Shown: positions 1 through 13,277 of the stretch, piece by piece
Numbering within the stretch: position 1 is the first letter of the stretch
Layout: each line of letters opens with the position of its first letter
Source: Glandiceps talaboti
Lineage: Eukaryota > Hemichordata > Enteropneusta > Spengelidae
Length of the DNA: 60,000 nt
Assembly: GCF_964340395.1 (NCBI RefSeq)
Contig: NC_135556.1
Coordinates: forward strand, 11,189,410-11,249,409
Direction: 5' to 3'
Position numbers and translations under genes: made by a program
Notes under the pieces: generated by a model
The model's input: the letters and a program-made list of their open reading frames with translations, nothing else
The model's database searches: none
What the model was told of the DNA's origin: nothing

Positions 1-394
1 TGACCTCCTGAACCATCGGATATACACTCCTCATCCTCATTGCATGGATCTTCGTAGCATTCAGGAATAATTTCACAATGATCTCCAGAATAATCATTCA
101 CACATTCACAGGTGTAGCTGTTTCCATCTTTTCCAGGTACGCAAGTGCCATTATTTTGACAGGGGTCGGGCTGACACAATCCGATGGGTACACAGCTGTA
201 CGATTCCCATTCATCCAGGCAAACTTCTCCATCCGGGCAGGGATTAGATGCACAAACGTCAGATCCATCACAGCCTCCAGCACTACCACCACCGCCACCA
301 CCATCGTACGGTTCTGCTATGACCATATTATTCTCGCCAACAAATGGCATCACTTCGTCGTTTAACATAAAGGTATCTATGCAACCATCAAGCC
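1..394 (-). CDS. FAT4: Exon 12 (partial): end of LamG2, glycine linker, EGF6-EGF8
   Basis: At least 394 nt and open to the window edge, residues 4413-4543. The acceptor is TTATTTGTAG|GGCTT and the split Gly joins exon 11. LDGCIDTFMLND closes LamG2. An acidic linker with six consecutive Gly (about 4444-4449) follows. Then come a Cys-poor EGF-like module (CASNPCPDGEVC), a full EGF (CQPDPCQNNGTC to GDHC) and the start of another (CYEDPCNEDEEC). No transmembrane segment is reached, so the rest of the protein lies at lower coordinates of the parent contig. The true frame is easy to miss because it runs off the edge. Confidence 0.9.
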
Positions 395-3300
395 CTACAA
401 ATAAAACAAACAACACATAATTAGTCAACTCATAATGCCATTCATACAAGCTACGGGTGTAATGCAATACTTAACAAGTATTGCATCACGCCATAGCCGG
501 CCAGTGTTATAATTTTACCAAGAAAGGTATGCAAATAGTCTAAAATTTGGGAGAACAAGAATAACTTGTCGGTGATAGCAATAAGTATGAACATTTCTGT
601 AAAGTTTGGCGCTCTTTGGAACTCAGAACTATTAAACTTACGGTGCTAAAATAAACAGTTCTGTAAAGCTTGCACCTTTCCTTAAAGTTTGTGGATGACA
701 ATCATTTTGTATCAAGACCACAGTATATAGGTATTCTTTTTTTCTTTTCTTTTTTTAAAAAAAGAATTTAATTTTTTAAAATAAATTTTGTTCCTGAAAT
801 TTTGTTACTAGTATTTTCTTTATAAATTCTTTGTACTTGGAATTGCTCCCAGCTCTGTAGCATTATGTGTGATAGTGTGTATATGTTTGCATAACAGATA
901 TGGGTAGTCATAACGGGTCTGTTTGATCATAAAAAATATTATGCTATAGTGGACATTTATAGAAGGTATAGGGAGATACACAATCGTACTAGTCATGCAA
1001 TAAGAAGTACGACATTTGCTACCATGATAACACACTTGTACAAAGAAAAATACAGTTGTGTTTTGAATGGATGGCAACATATTTGTACATATACTTAAAT
1101 GTTAAAATATTTTTCCTTGTATCCTTTGCCGTGGAAAGGATATGCACTTTGATGATGTTATCAACTTGATAATAGAGTGATAAGGGGAATAGACATAAAC
1201 ATCCTTTACAAAAAATTGAAAATAACTTTTTTATTTGGTAGCCATAGGATGGCGACCAGTAGTCCAATATTCCTTAACTAAAGCATTATATGTGATGTCT
1301 GTTGATCTTCCCTCTTCTATATCACCACACACACAATCAATCAGTGGTAGGGTGAGTTGGCTACCAGTTACAAATTATGACAAGAATTAGTAGTCTGAGG
1401 ACGGAGAATGAAATTTACTTTTGAACCCTGAATACAATTATGAACAATTAATTGATGTTCGAATGCCCGCAGGCAGAAAATATACATTTACATACATATA
1501 ATATACACAACCACCTACCAGGTATAACTTGACCTTTGTAACTCAGTGGGTTTTCTGTTCCACCTACGAACAAGTCTTGGACGGTAATACTAATAAAGTC
1601 GTGTGGCGGAATGCTGAATGTTTCACTTTTAGAATTCTTTCCGTTGAGATTTAGTGTGATAGTATAACCATCCTTTGTCAGTGTGACATTCTGCCAATGT
1701 CCGTCAGAGGCATCAACACCATCTAGGATTATTGAGGCATTGCCCAAATTACCGGAACTGAAGGTATACTTGACGTGCTTCTCTTTTATCTGAAAATGAT
1801 AAATAAAATTCACTTTTTTAAAAAATCTGTATTTCATGGCAATAAATTCACTTTCATTAAAAAAAAGTAGTATCTGAAAATGGTAAATAAAATTCACTTT
1901 TTAAAAAAAATCTGTATTTCATGGCAATAAATTCACTTTCGTTAAAAAAAGTAGCACCAATGGCATTGCAGCACAACTGATACTGAAGTCCAAGCTGTTA
2001 TTACAAGAGGATGTTCCTTTTAGTATGTAGATCTACCAAGCAGGTTTGATTCGCAGCTGTGCTCATAATCTATATTTTATGTGCAGTCAGATTTTATATA
2101 TTATTCATATCAAATGTAATTAATTAAGCCAAATTCATACAATTTAGGTGTGAAAAACAACTGTCTAGCAGAGCTATAGAAAATGTTTGTCCAGAACAAA
2201 AGAATAATCCTACAGTATGTCATCAATATGGCCTCACTGATAAGATAACACAATGCAAAAACCTGGGATTGAATCCCTGGCCTTTAACTTCTGTACAACC
2301 TAGTATTCCATTAGTTAGACTTTCATTCGTACATGTTTATAGTTCTCAGGATTACAACGACTAATCTTACCTCTAGTATGGTAAAGAGTTGATCTGTGTC
2401 TGCGCTATAGAATAGCAGTCCATTATGATGTCTAGTGCGGAACGACAGCGATGTAGTCTGGGTGTCTGTTGCTCGTTTCTTGCGTCTAAGATTCCCCTCC
2501 AGTGCTTTCTCTCTGCGGAAACTGTCTTTGATCTTGTATTTGACAAAGCTATCACCTCCAAAGGTAAAAGATGACATTTCTGAAAAGTAACATAAATGTG
2601 CAAATTATCAGTTACGTTTACCTTTTTTTTTATGTCACTCTTGTACAGTTCTATTTATAAACCTTAAAAAACGTGGTAAAAAATCAGTTTCCATGACACA
2701 ACATTTAAAGGAATGATGATTTTTGACATTATCAGCCGAGTCTATAATGCTGAACCCTAAGGAAGCAAATTTTTTCAGAAATATTTTGAAATTATAATCC
2801 ATTAGATAAAACCATCAATTTGATCTTTATAGTATTGGTAAATATTTGTTGTACGGAATCTTTCCGTTTGTATTTTGTTGAATAATATGATTCTAATTTG
2901 CACCTGCATATTTCTCATTAATTGAAATACAGGTTTGGTAATATCAATGGTTCTAATTTCCCCAAACATCCAAGTTTTTGCTGAGATGGAATACTTCTTT
3001 AATGACACTACATAATTCCAATTGGCTAGAATATTTGTTCAAGCATTTCCAATTGGCCAGGACATTTATTTACACGTTTCTGATTGGTTGATATATTTGT
3101 TTACATATCTCTGATTGGCTGGTATATTTGTTTACATGTTTCTGATTAGCTGGTCATGTTTGTTTACTAGTCTCTGATTGGCTAGTACATTTGACATTTG
3201 TCACTCACCTGATTCACAATAATGTCCCATGAATCCATCCAGACATTCGCAGTGATACGTCCACCAATCATCAACACATGTTCCACCATTCTGGCATGGA

Positions 3301-6300
3301 CTACTCTCACACAAGGTGACATCACGTGGACATTTCGCCTCCACACCCATTATGTCTAAAGGCTGTGTCAAATCATAGAATTGACCGTTGATGTAAACAT
3401 CCCGCATACAACCAACAAAGTCAGATGTGGATACTTGACCTGGACGGAGCGTTATAGATTCAATTGACTTGACCCCTCCTAGGTGCAATGGTTCACCATC
3501 CAAATCCAATTGACTGTACACAACAAGACAAAAACGCAGATTTTTTATAAATAAAATTTAAAGTTGTCAGAACAGAAACACCTCTTATCATATAAACTAA
3601 ATATTCATCATTGTGCATTTTCATTTAATCACTTGATACATGTTTTATGAATGATTAACAGGAGTGCCAACTGCGAAAAATTACTTGTCTCTTCTCAGAT
3701 ACACCGAAAGGTTCATCATTCTATATACCCGATTAATCACTTGATATGTGTTTTACGAATGATTAACAGGAGCACAAACTACGACAGAATGCTCGTCTCA
3801 TATCTACATGTAGGCAGAAAGGTTCATCATTGAACATACACTGTAAGATATGTCGCACCGTTCTGTCCTCACTGGTGGGAGAGGTTGACCAATGTGTGAG
3901 GGCGCCCCGTCACGGTGTACCTTACAGACTACACTGAACACTCCTTTGGTCACTCGGTACATGTTTAAGCAAATGATTAAGAACAGCGCAAATGATAACA
4001 CATCTTTCTGTCTACTTTTACATAAAGCATGAAAAAAAGTTATTCTCATGTGTACTGTTATCTCAGTGAAATACATATGATCTCCAGTATTATTTGCCTT
4101 CAAAGGAACAGTGTGAACAAAGTATTTCTGAAATCAGAGAAGAAAACTAGATAAGATAGAGAAATATGGGAAGATAAATTTATACACACTTGTAACCCTG
4201 TGAAGTGGTTTCAGCTCTGCAATAATCACCAGGGATGTTTTCGTCACACTGGTCAATCATGAGCTTACTCTCCTGAAAGATACAGACATGTAATGGATCA
4301 GTGTCAAGATTCAAATTAAATATCAAATCGCAAAAAAAAATAACCGTATGGGATGAACTCACCAGCTCATCTACAGTTACATTAAATATCCAATTTCAAA
4401 AGCAAACAGTAAGTTAAAACTTTCTTCGGAAGGAACAAATCAAGCCCATGTAGAAGAAGAGAAATTTATTTTCATAAATATCAAATTACTTCAAATCTTC
4501 CAGAACTGTTAACACATCAAGACTTGAGGCAGACCCAAGCCATCTGGAAACTTTATACGGTAGTTACAATTTGTCTTGAAGGAATTTAACAAGGTCTTTG
4601 CCCTCCCCAGGTCACTTCAAACAATGTTGGACAGCCATTTTGTTTTCAGAGATTGAATGAACCTACTGGCTTGGGGGACTCAGATGAAAAGATAACTTGA
4701 CTTAATGGTGAGCAGCTACCATTGCACACAGACCATAAACGTACACCAAATTCTGGAGACAAATTCTGTTTTGATATTTTTTTTATCTTGAAGTAGGAGT
4801 TATCTGCGGGGGTTACATAGTTGTAACTTGTATGTTTGCAAACATGTAACAAACTTAAGTGTCTCATGTCAATGTAGTTTATACAGTTATTACCAATAGA
4901 CCCTTGTTTAATATGTCTGACAGTGTAGTAAATTATAATTGATGATGACAAGTGCAGCTACCCAGCAATGTGTCAGGTCACAACCTTCAAGATATTTCAG
5001 ATACGTGCTATGAATGGAGACATAGCACGGAGTCGGTCGACAGAGGAAGTCATAACTCCACACACTCTGGAAACCAAATCCGTTATAGGGATACCGATGG
5101 CGTTATTACTTTTGTTTGAATAATTCCATACATGTGACAATGTCTATGTGATGGATACAGCTAGTCGGGGGATGTTAGTGTTTACTGTATTGCGGTGATT
5201 AACTTTGAAGAGGTCATATAATGAGAACCATGTGTAAAGATCAAACTGTTTTACACATCTCATACACACATATCCACACAGACACACAGACACACACACA
5301 CACACACACACACTGGTTGCATATCTGTCAAGCAAAGACACCATGCATCTCTTTTTTCCAGAAATTTGTTCTTTTCTGGTATGAACAGCAGACTACCAGT
5401 TTCAGCCATTTCAGCAGAAATCAAAAAGTACTTTGAAAATATATAAATGTCAGACCCTTTCAATCTTGACAGTGGCAAAGTACATTCTCATCTCTCCTTC
5501 ACTCTTATTAATGTGCAGATCTGGCTCAAAAGCATTTGGTAGTTTGTTTCTTTATGATGAAAATATATGAAATGAACTTTTAATTAAGTTTTTATTAATT
5601 AATTAATTAATTTGTAATTTATTATTTATTAAGTTTGTATTAATTAATCAATTTATTAATTTGTACTTGAGACCTTATTTTTCGTACATTAACTTGTCTA
5701 GCCTTCATTAAGTAAATTTGGTGGATCTGTGATGCCAGTAAGTGAGTGTAGCAGATTCACAGCTCAAGCAAACAGACAGACAACCTGTAGACAGGCTAAG
5801 AGTCATATACACAAAATAACACGATGACAAAGAAAGTATCGCCAGAAATCGTACATATAAAGTTGTTTTTTAGTTCCACAAATCTTTGATGCACACAGAT
5901 TTTACGACACCGAATAAAACCTAGAGATCTAAAAGTCAATCTCTCAGCAAGTGTTACAACATGAGGGATTAAAAGTCAATCTATACAGCTCAGCTGTACA
6001 GCAAATCTTAAAACAGAGAGATTTTTAAGTGATGCTGGCAGGAGTGTCTCATACTCGAAGACATTTAAATGGTTGTGTTGCTATAATGTGGCCCTCACAA
6101 ATGCATTTATGTCAGTATTTTGACAGATGGCAAGAACTTTTAGAGGTGGAACGTGATCACCTAGGCTTATCAACATTACTTTCCATTCAACCACCCAACG
6201 ATAAGAGTTATCACATTACAATTCAGTTGCCTGTATCTATGACAACATCACTCAGCTCACAGGAGGGATCTTTTCCAAACAAACAGGCACATTCTTTTGA

Positions 6301-9300
6301 GTCAAGTCATGTACATGTACTGTACTTTTCAAGCCCTTTCTTCATTTTGTTCTGAGACAACTACAAATAAAGTATTATGTCCCCGTTTATGATATTACAG
6401 TTTTTTTTTTACTAGCTCTTAATGTTTTGAGGAGTTGGACTGTGGACAATCATTACAAAAACAATGACATTTTGGCGTTGAACGTAATCTTACATCTGTG
6501 TGAAATTTGAGTTAAACATGTGTTCTTTCATAAATATCACCCTTTCATTTACCCCTGAGGCTTGGCTATCTGGCTCAACATATTGGCTCAACTTGTTGTG
6601 GCACATAAAACTGTCAAACCAAACATTCAAGTCTCTGAGCTACCTTTCATTGGGCCAAAAACTACTTGCGTGAAGTCCTATACCTAACGATTATACACAT
6701 ATTGCTAAATCACAGAATTATCATTCAATATCTTGCTAAGAGAGTAACAGGCATATCTAATAGAGCACTCTCTGTAATGATTTTTTATCACAGTTATCAG
6801 CGAAAATAAGAACTACTTGAAATTATTTATATTTGTTCATTTTTTTGAACTTGAACTTACCATGGTTCTTTCCCTTCTTGCTATGACTTCATGCCATTGT
6901 CCATCAGATACCATTTGGGTTGTACTTAGACGGGTCACACCAGCACCACTATTGTGGGAAAACCACATCTGACCATCGATGATTTCCAGTGCTACAAACT
7001 CAGAATCTGATCCCTTTGTACTGTCATGGTTGTACACCAGTAAGGCATTCTGTGAAGTTGTTGCAAACTGTAGAGTTATAATGGAGGAGGGTCCAGAGAT
7101 ATCCGGGTACTGTACGTAGGATAGGGACGTAAAACTGAAACTCGAGAATTCACAGAATTCACCACGTTCACCAAAACTGCAATCACAGTAGAATCCAGTA
7201 TCTTGGGCAATGCATTCTCCTTCATTGAAGCAAGGTTGTGGGTTACAGGGGTCTAGCTCGATTTGGCAATTCACACCAATGTAGCCTTCATCGCAGTCAC
7301 AAACATAGCTATCGATTTGATCTTCGCAATCACCATGTTGACAGGGATTACTTGCACATTCATCGATGTCTGTCTCACATTTAGTACCGGTATATCCAGG
7401 AAGGCACTCACAAATGTAAGATTGCGAATCTTTGCGACATGTCGCGCCATTCTTGCATTCATTGTCTTCACACATATCGGGCTCGTACTGACAGATATCA
7501 CCGTAGTATTCCTGTGCACAAGTACAGATGAAAGCTCGTTGACTTTGGGGTGCCACGAAGATGATTGGGTCACTGTCACTGATGGTGTAGGTCACGTAGA
7601 TTTCAGCATGATCGTCACATTGTCCATTATGAAGACATGGTTGCAAATCGCACGGACTGTAATCAATCTCGGCCAAGTTCACGCCGGATTCTCTTTCAAT
7701 GGCGGCTTTATACGTTGTGAAGAAGCCGGCAAGTTGCGATCTTGTCATATGATTGTCTTGGCTTCCTTGTCGTACAGCTACCAGAAGGTCAAGTTTACTG
7801 TCAACTTCATACATGTCAATGATTAGTAGTGTTTCAGTTCCACTTAATTTATTGGATACACTTGTATAAAAGTCATCGTAATGGTTCTTCAGAAACGTTC
7901 CAACATCAAGACTATCACCATCCTGACTTGCCAGTTTCAATGTAACACTATTATCCAGAGAGTTGTTGGTAAATGCATGATAATCCACTTGGAAGTCTGA
8001 GTAAACGGTATTGTGTATACCATCATGGCCGCTGATGTTCAGCATGTACGTCTCAACACCAGAATGAAGTACAGAGTTCAGATCACATTTCGGTTGGATG
8101 CTGAATGTGTTAGTATCTCCATCAACAATAGTGCAGTCAAATTCGTCATCCACGTCTGGGTCTAAGGGCCGAGCTATTCCAATAGATCCACCTGGAAACG
8201 TTCCGTCTAGTGAATTGACGTAAATGACGGCAGTGCGTGGTTGGGATTCATTGTCGTTGACGTCCAGGACAATGACGTGTATCGTAGTGGTTGATGTCAT
8301 TTGAGGCACTCCAGAATCACGACTTTCAACCGGTAGGTAATAATCGCTTATTTCCTCTCTATTTAGAGGTACGGTAGTAGTCAACAAACCCGATGTACTA
8401 ATTAGATTGAAACGACTGCTGTATTGTGAATCCAGTAAGTAGTACGTGAACGGAGGACCATTAGACGGTGTATCGGGATCATACGCACTCAGAGTCATAA
8501 CACTGGTATATGCTTGTTTGTTTTCATAGACTGAGCCGATAGTGTCTTCGGGGTAAAACATTGGGCCATTGTCATTAACATCTAGTAAGTCAATATTCAC
8601 TTCAGCATAACCAGTCATTGATGGACTACCTTGGTCTATAGCAGCTACTGTCAAGTTATAGAACGGTATATCCTCACGATCTAGAACATTGGCTGTGTGG
8701 ATTTCACCAGAATCACGAGCTATCATGAAGGCATTGTTATGATTACCACCTGTGATATTGTAAGTGAAAGTATGATCAGCGGGCTTGAGATCGTAATCTT
8801 CAGCAGTGACTGTTAGAACATATGTGCCGTATGTTGCATTCTCCCAAACAGAACCTTCATAGAAGTCTGGTACAAATACTGGCGGGTCGTTGGCGTCTGT
8901 TATATTCACATAGATTTCTGCTTCATCGACATCAAAGCCTTCAATTATACCTCTGTTTTTGGCAATGGCTAACAAGAGAGAACGGTCGCTGCTTTCACGG
9001 TTTAATCTGCCATGAGAATACGATACGTACACCTCTCCTGTATCATCATTGATTGCAAACCCTTGGTTAGTACTACCACCAACAAAGGCATAAATGATCC
9101 TGCCATCCTCACCGTGATCGGCGTCCCGTGCTGAAATTTTACCGATCACTTGGCCGTCATTAGCAGCTTCGCTGACTGTAAACAGGTAATGATGTTTGAC
9201 AAATTCTGGATTATATTCGTTAACGCCCGTGATGTGGATGGTCACAGTGGCCGTATCATACATAGAGATGTCGATGGGATGTCTGGCTCTAATCTCTAGG

Positions 9301-11942
9301 TTGTATGACTTCTTCTCATTTTCATAATTGAGATTCCCCTGTGAGATAATCGTTCCATTATGCTGGAAAATACTGAAGAAGTACTGGCCGTCACCTCCAT
9401 ATATTGAATATTCAATATAAGCATTGCTTCCTTCATCTTTATCAGTGGCTGTGACGGAGATCACAGAGGTTCCGCTGGGAGAGTTTTCGGGAATATTTTG
9501 GCTGTAGTAGTCGGTGTCAAAGACAGGTGGATTATCGTTGACATCTCGAAGTATTACTTCAACTCTTGCACTGCTAGTCATGGTTTCAACACCAAGATCA
9601 TTGGCTGTTATGATAAGGTTATATTCTTTAGGTTCAGTATCGTAGTCTAAAGGTTTGGCTACGGTAATAATACCATTTTCTGACCCGATGGCAAATTCTT
9701 CGTTGTCGTCTCCACTTGTGATGGAATATCGCACTTGACCATTTAGTCCTCTGTCGATATCAGTAGCAGTCACTTGTGTTACTGTGAACCCTAACTGTAC
9801 ACTTTCGTCAACAGATTGTGAATACAAAGTAGGATAGAAAACTGGAGGGTTTTGGTTTATCTCTGAAATTGGTATGCTTACTGTTGTAAAGGCATCTTTA
9901 GGAACATACCCTTGGTCATACGCTCTTACTTGTATGGCATAGATTGTTCCTGCATCTCCAAGGACAGACTGAAGGACCAGTACCCAACCTGTGTCTGATT
10001 CTATGGTAAACTTACTTGTCCCATTGCCACCAGAAATTTCATAACGTACTACAGCATTATCGCCTTCATCGTAGTCATCAGTTGCAATAACTTGGACAAC
10101 CTTATCGTGAATACCTGCATCTTCTTGCACTCTGGCTTTGTAAGAGTCTTGTTCGAACTCTGGTGCATATTCGTTGTGGTCAAAGATAGTTAAGCTGACG
10201 TCAGTGTCACTCCATAGCGTTGGTATTCCACCATCGATGGCAAAGACACTGCACTGATAGATGTTGGGATCAACAGCGCCACCACCGGGTGACTGATACT
10301 CGATCTCTTTCTCCAAAACTACATCACCGCTGTTTGTGTCAACTGTGAAGTATTCACACCAAGACTTCATAGTGTAATACACCTCTCCATTCTGCTCTAT
10401 GTCATCATCTGTTGCATACACAGTGGTGACGCTAGAACCTTCCGGTAGCCCTTCTGGCAAATCTCTTGCATACTCCGATGGATTGAATTCTGGTTCATTG
10501 TCATTGATGTCGCGCACAGAAATCTGCACAGTAGTGGTAACAGAATGAGATCTCCAGAGATCAGTGGCTAACAACAATATTGAGTGCCTGTCTTGTTCTT
10601 CTCGGTCAATATCATCAGCAACTGTTATAATTCCAGTTAAGTTATGAATAGCAAACTCATTTACTGGACTGTCCAGGAATTCATAGACAGTCACGGCATT
10701 CATGCCCTCATCCAGGTCTGTTGTTTCCACTCTAAGGACAAATGTGCCAACATCTGAATGTTCGAAGACAGATGCTAGAGGGTGGTAATCAAATCTTGGT
10801 GCGTTGTCATTCACGTCAATGACATTGACCTCGACTGTGGCTGTTCCAGTCAGTGGTGGTGATCCACGATCAATGGCATACACCGTCAGAGTATAAAATG
10901 CTACGGTTTCACGATCTAATCGTGTGTTTGTTTCCAACTTCCCAGAAGATGCATCAATCTCAAACGCTGTATTAATATTTCCATCAGAGTCTAAAGAATA
11001 CGAGAATTCACCATTGTCGCCAGAATCCTGATCAATCGCAGTTACTGTCAACACAGACACACCAGCACTTTGTTCTTCAAATACAGATCCGTAGTAAGTG
11101 CTCTCAGAGAATCGTGGGGCGTTGTCGTTTATATCACCTACATCGATGGTTAATTTGATGAAGCTTGATAAAGCTGGTGAGGACCCATCTCTTGCTTCGA
11201 CCCATAAATAAAACACTTGTATGATCTCATAATCTAAGCTCTTAGCAAGGCTGACATGCCCAGTCATTTGATGAATACTGAAGGTTTCATTGAAGTTTCC
11301 ACCAGAAAGAAAATAAGTGATAGCGCCCTCTTGACCTTGCTTCGGACTGGTAGCACTAATGTCCTCAGTAACTACAGTATCAACAGGGGTGTCTTCATCA
11401 AGATCAAAAGCGACAATAGTCGGTAGAAATGTTGGAAAATCTTCGGCAGCATCAAAGTTTATGGTAACATTGGCTCTAGTAGTATGGAATCCCTCGCCCT
11501 GATCTTGAGCCTGGATTTCCAACCAGTACTGTGAGTTTTGGTTATTCATTGTGGATAGAGTCTGTATTACACCACTTGTAGCATCAACGGAGAACTTGGA
11601 CATGTCGTTGCCTCTGACTTTAGTATACCGTATCTGAGCATTGGTCCCAATATCGTTATCTATTGCAGTTACAGCCTCTACAAATGTTCCTGTAACAGGA
11701 AAAAATAAATTGCAAACATCAATATATATACTGATGATGATGATGATGCATTGCCTTTGCACCATGTTCCTGATAGAAAACGACTACTTTAAACCTGGAA
11801 ATTTTCGTGAAAGACTTATTTTTGTTAATTTCGCTGGAAAACAAAAATGCAAAAATAAGGACTAAAATGCCTTCTTGTACATGAACACAATGCTATAATA
11901 TATATGTCAAACGTTTGTTTGTATAATATGTTGTTGTTTTTT

Positions 11943-12007
<65 letters not shown>

Positions 12008-13228
12008 ACAAAGGTAAGCATTTATGGTATAAATAAATGAGTGAGAATGAAATTCTGAATTCGTTAAAAAAAGAGTGAACATGGTGAATGTGGTGACGTA
12101 CCTGCACTGGTACTGTCTGGTATCACAGCAGAGTATGGTGCACTGATAAACTCTGGTACATGATCATTTATGTCTTGCACAACCACATACACTGTAGCTG
12201 TGCTCGACAGTCTATCAGCTCTGTCATCCGCATTGTCTTGGGCTATTACCAGTAAAGTGTACAATCCTTGCTCTTCTCTGTCTAATCTAGCGGTGGTCAA
12301 TATCTCACCAGTCAGGTAGTTGATTCCAAATTTGTTTTGTGCTGAGTCAGGATCCAGAGAATAACTACGAAATACAAACAAAGCAGAGTTATATATAGTC
12401 ATAGGGTAAACATTGTAACTGGTAAACATTCCATAATATGGCTGAGTTAGCAGTTGAATCAGGTCATGTGGGGGCATTTTTGGTTCTCAGCTCTAGAGGA
12501 ACGACTAACGTCAAAATCACCCACACAACTGGATTATAGGCTACAATTCTCTCAACTGCAACATTGTTAACACTTCAAAACAGACTTGGGGGTTCCCTAT
12601 CATTAGTCTGTACAATGGATACTTTTTGAAACAAATAGTGACTAATGGCTGGCTATCAAGGTAACCATTTATTATAGACTTACTTGATGTCAGCATTAGT
12701 ACCATCGTCTTCATCTGTTGCTGTCACTGTGATTACAGATACACCAGTGTCTTGTTCTTCTTCTACTTTAGCCGAGTATTCAGTCTGCGTGAACACTGGT
12801 GGGTTGTCATTCAGATCATTGACTTGGATTTCAAGTGTTCCTGTACCAGTCAATGATGGGTCACCTGTAATTTACAAATATTGTTAGTTAAGTTTCCTTA
12901 CATTAGTAATTTAAATGTTTTGTCTTACAGATACACCAGTACTTTGTTTTTCTTCTACTTTAGCTGAGTAGTTATACGTACTACATACGTACTACATACG
13001 TACTACATACATATCAACAGTATTAAAACATTATACAAATGCACACATACATACGTACATATGTACGTACATGAATACATACATACATACATACATACAT
13101 ACATACATACATACATACATACATACATACATGCATACATCCATCCATCCACGCATGCATGCATACATGCATATACACACACATATACATACATACGCAC
13201 ACACACACACACACGCATGTGCATACAT

Positions 13229-13277
<49 letters not shown>

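Larger units (their letters stand above)
4273..6860 (-). other. Intron 7 (2,588 bp)
   Basis: Donor GTAAGT, acceptor CTTTCAG, phase 0 at both ends. It contains a short (AC)n tract (5282-5313), a TTAA/TAAT-rich block (about 5582-5672) and a degenerate hairpin element (about 5690-5810). A plus-strand ORF at 6029-6355 has no domain resemblance. LamG1 reads straight from exon 7 into exon 8, so no constitutive exon appears to be missing. Confidence 0.8.

Noticed and set aside
98-365. Short ORFs in other frames at the start of the window
   Set aside because: They are shadows of exon 12. The true minus-strand frame is open to base 1 and encodes the LamG2 end and EGF modules.
4646-4951. 101-codon minus-strand ORF in intron 7 as a possible missing exon
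   Set aside because: LamG1 reads continuously from exon 7 to exon 8 in phase 0, the sequence has no LamG or EGF pattern, and no good acceptor/donor pair frames it.
6029-6355. 108-codon plus-strand ORF in intron 7
   Set aside because: No domain, signal peptide or codon pattern to support a gene; it contains ordinary AT-rich intronic sequence.
7263-7826. 187-codon plus-strand ORF
   Set aside because: It is antisense to the EGF and pre-EGF region of exon 7 and is explained by the coding constraint of the real frame. No domain resemblance.
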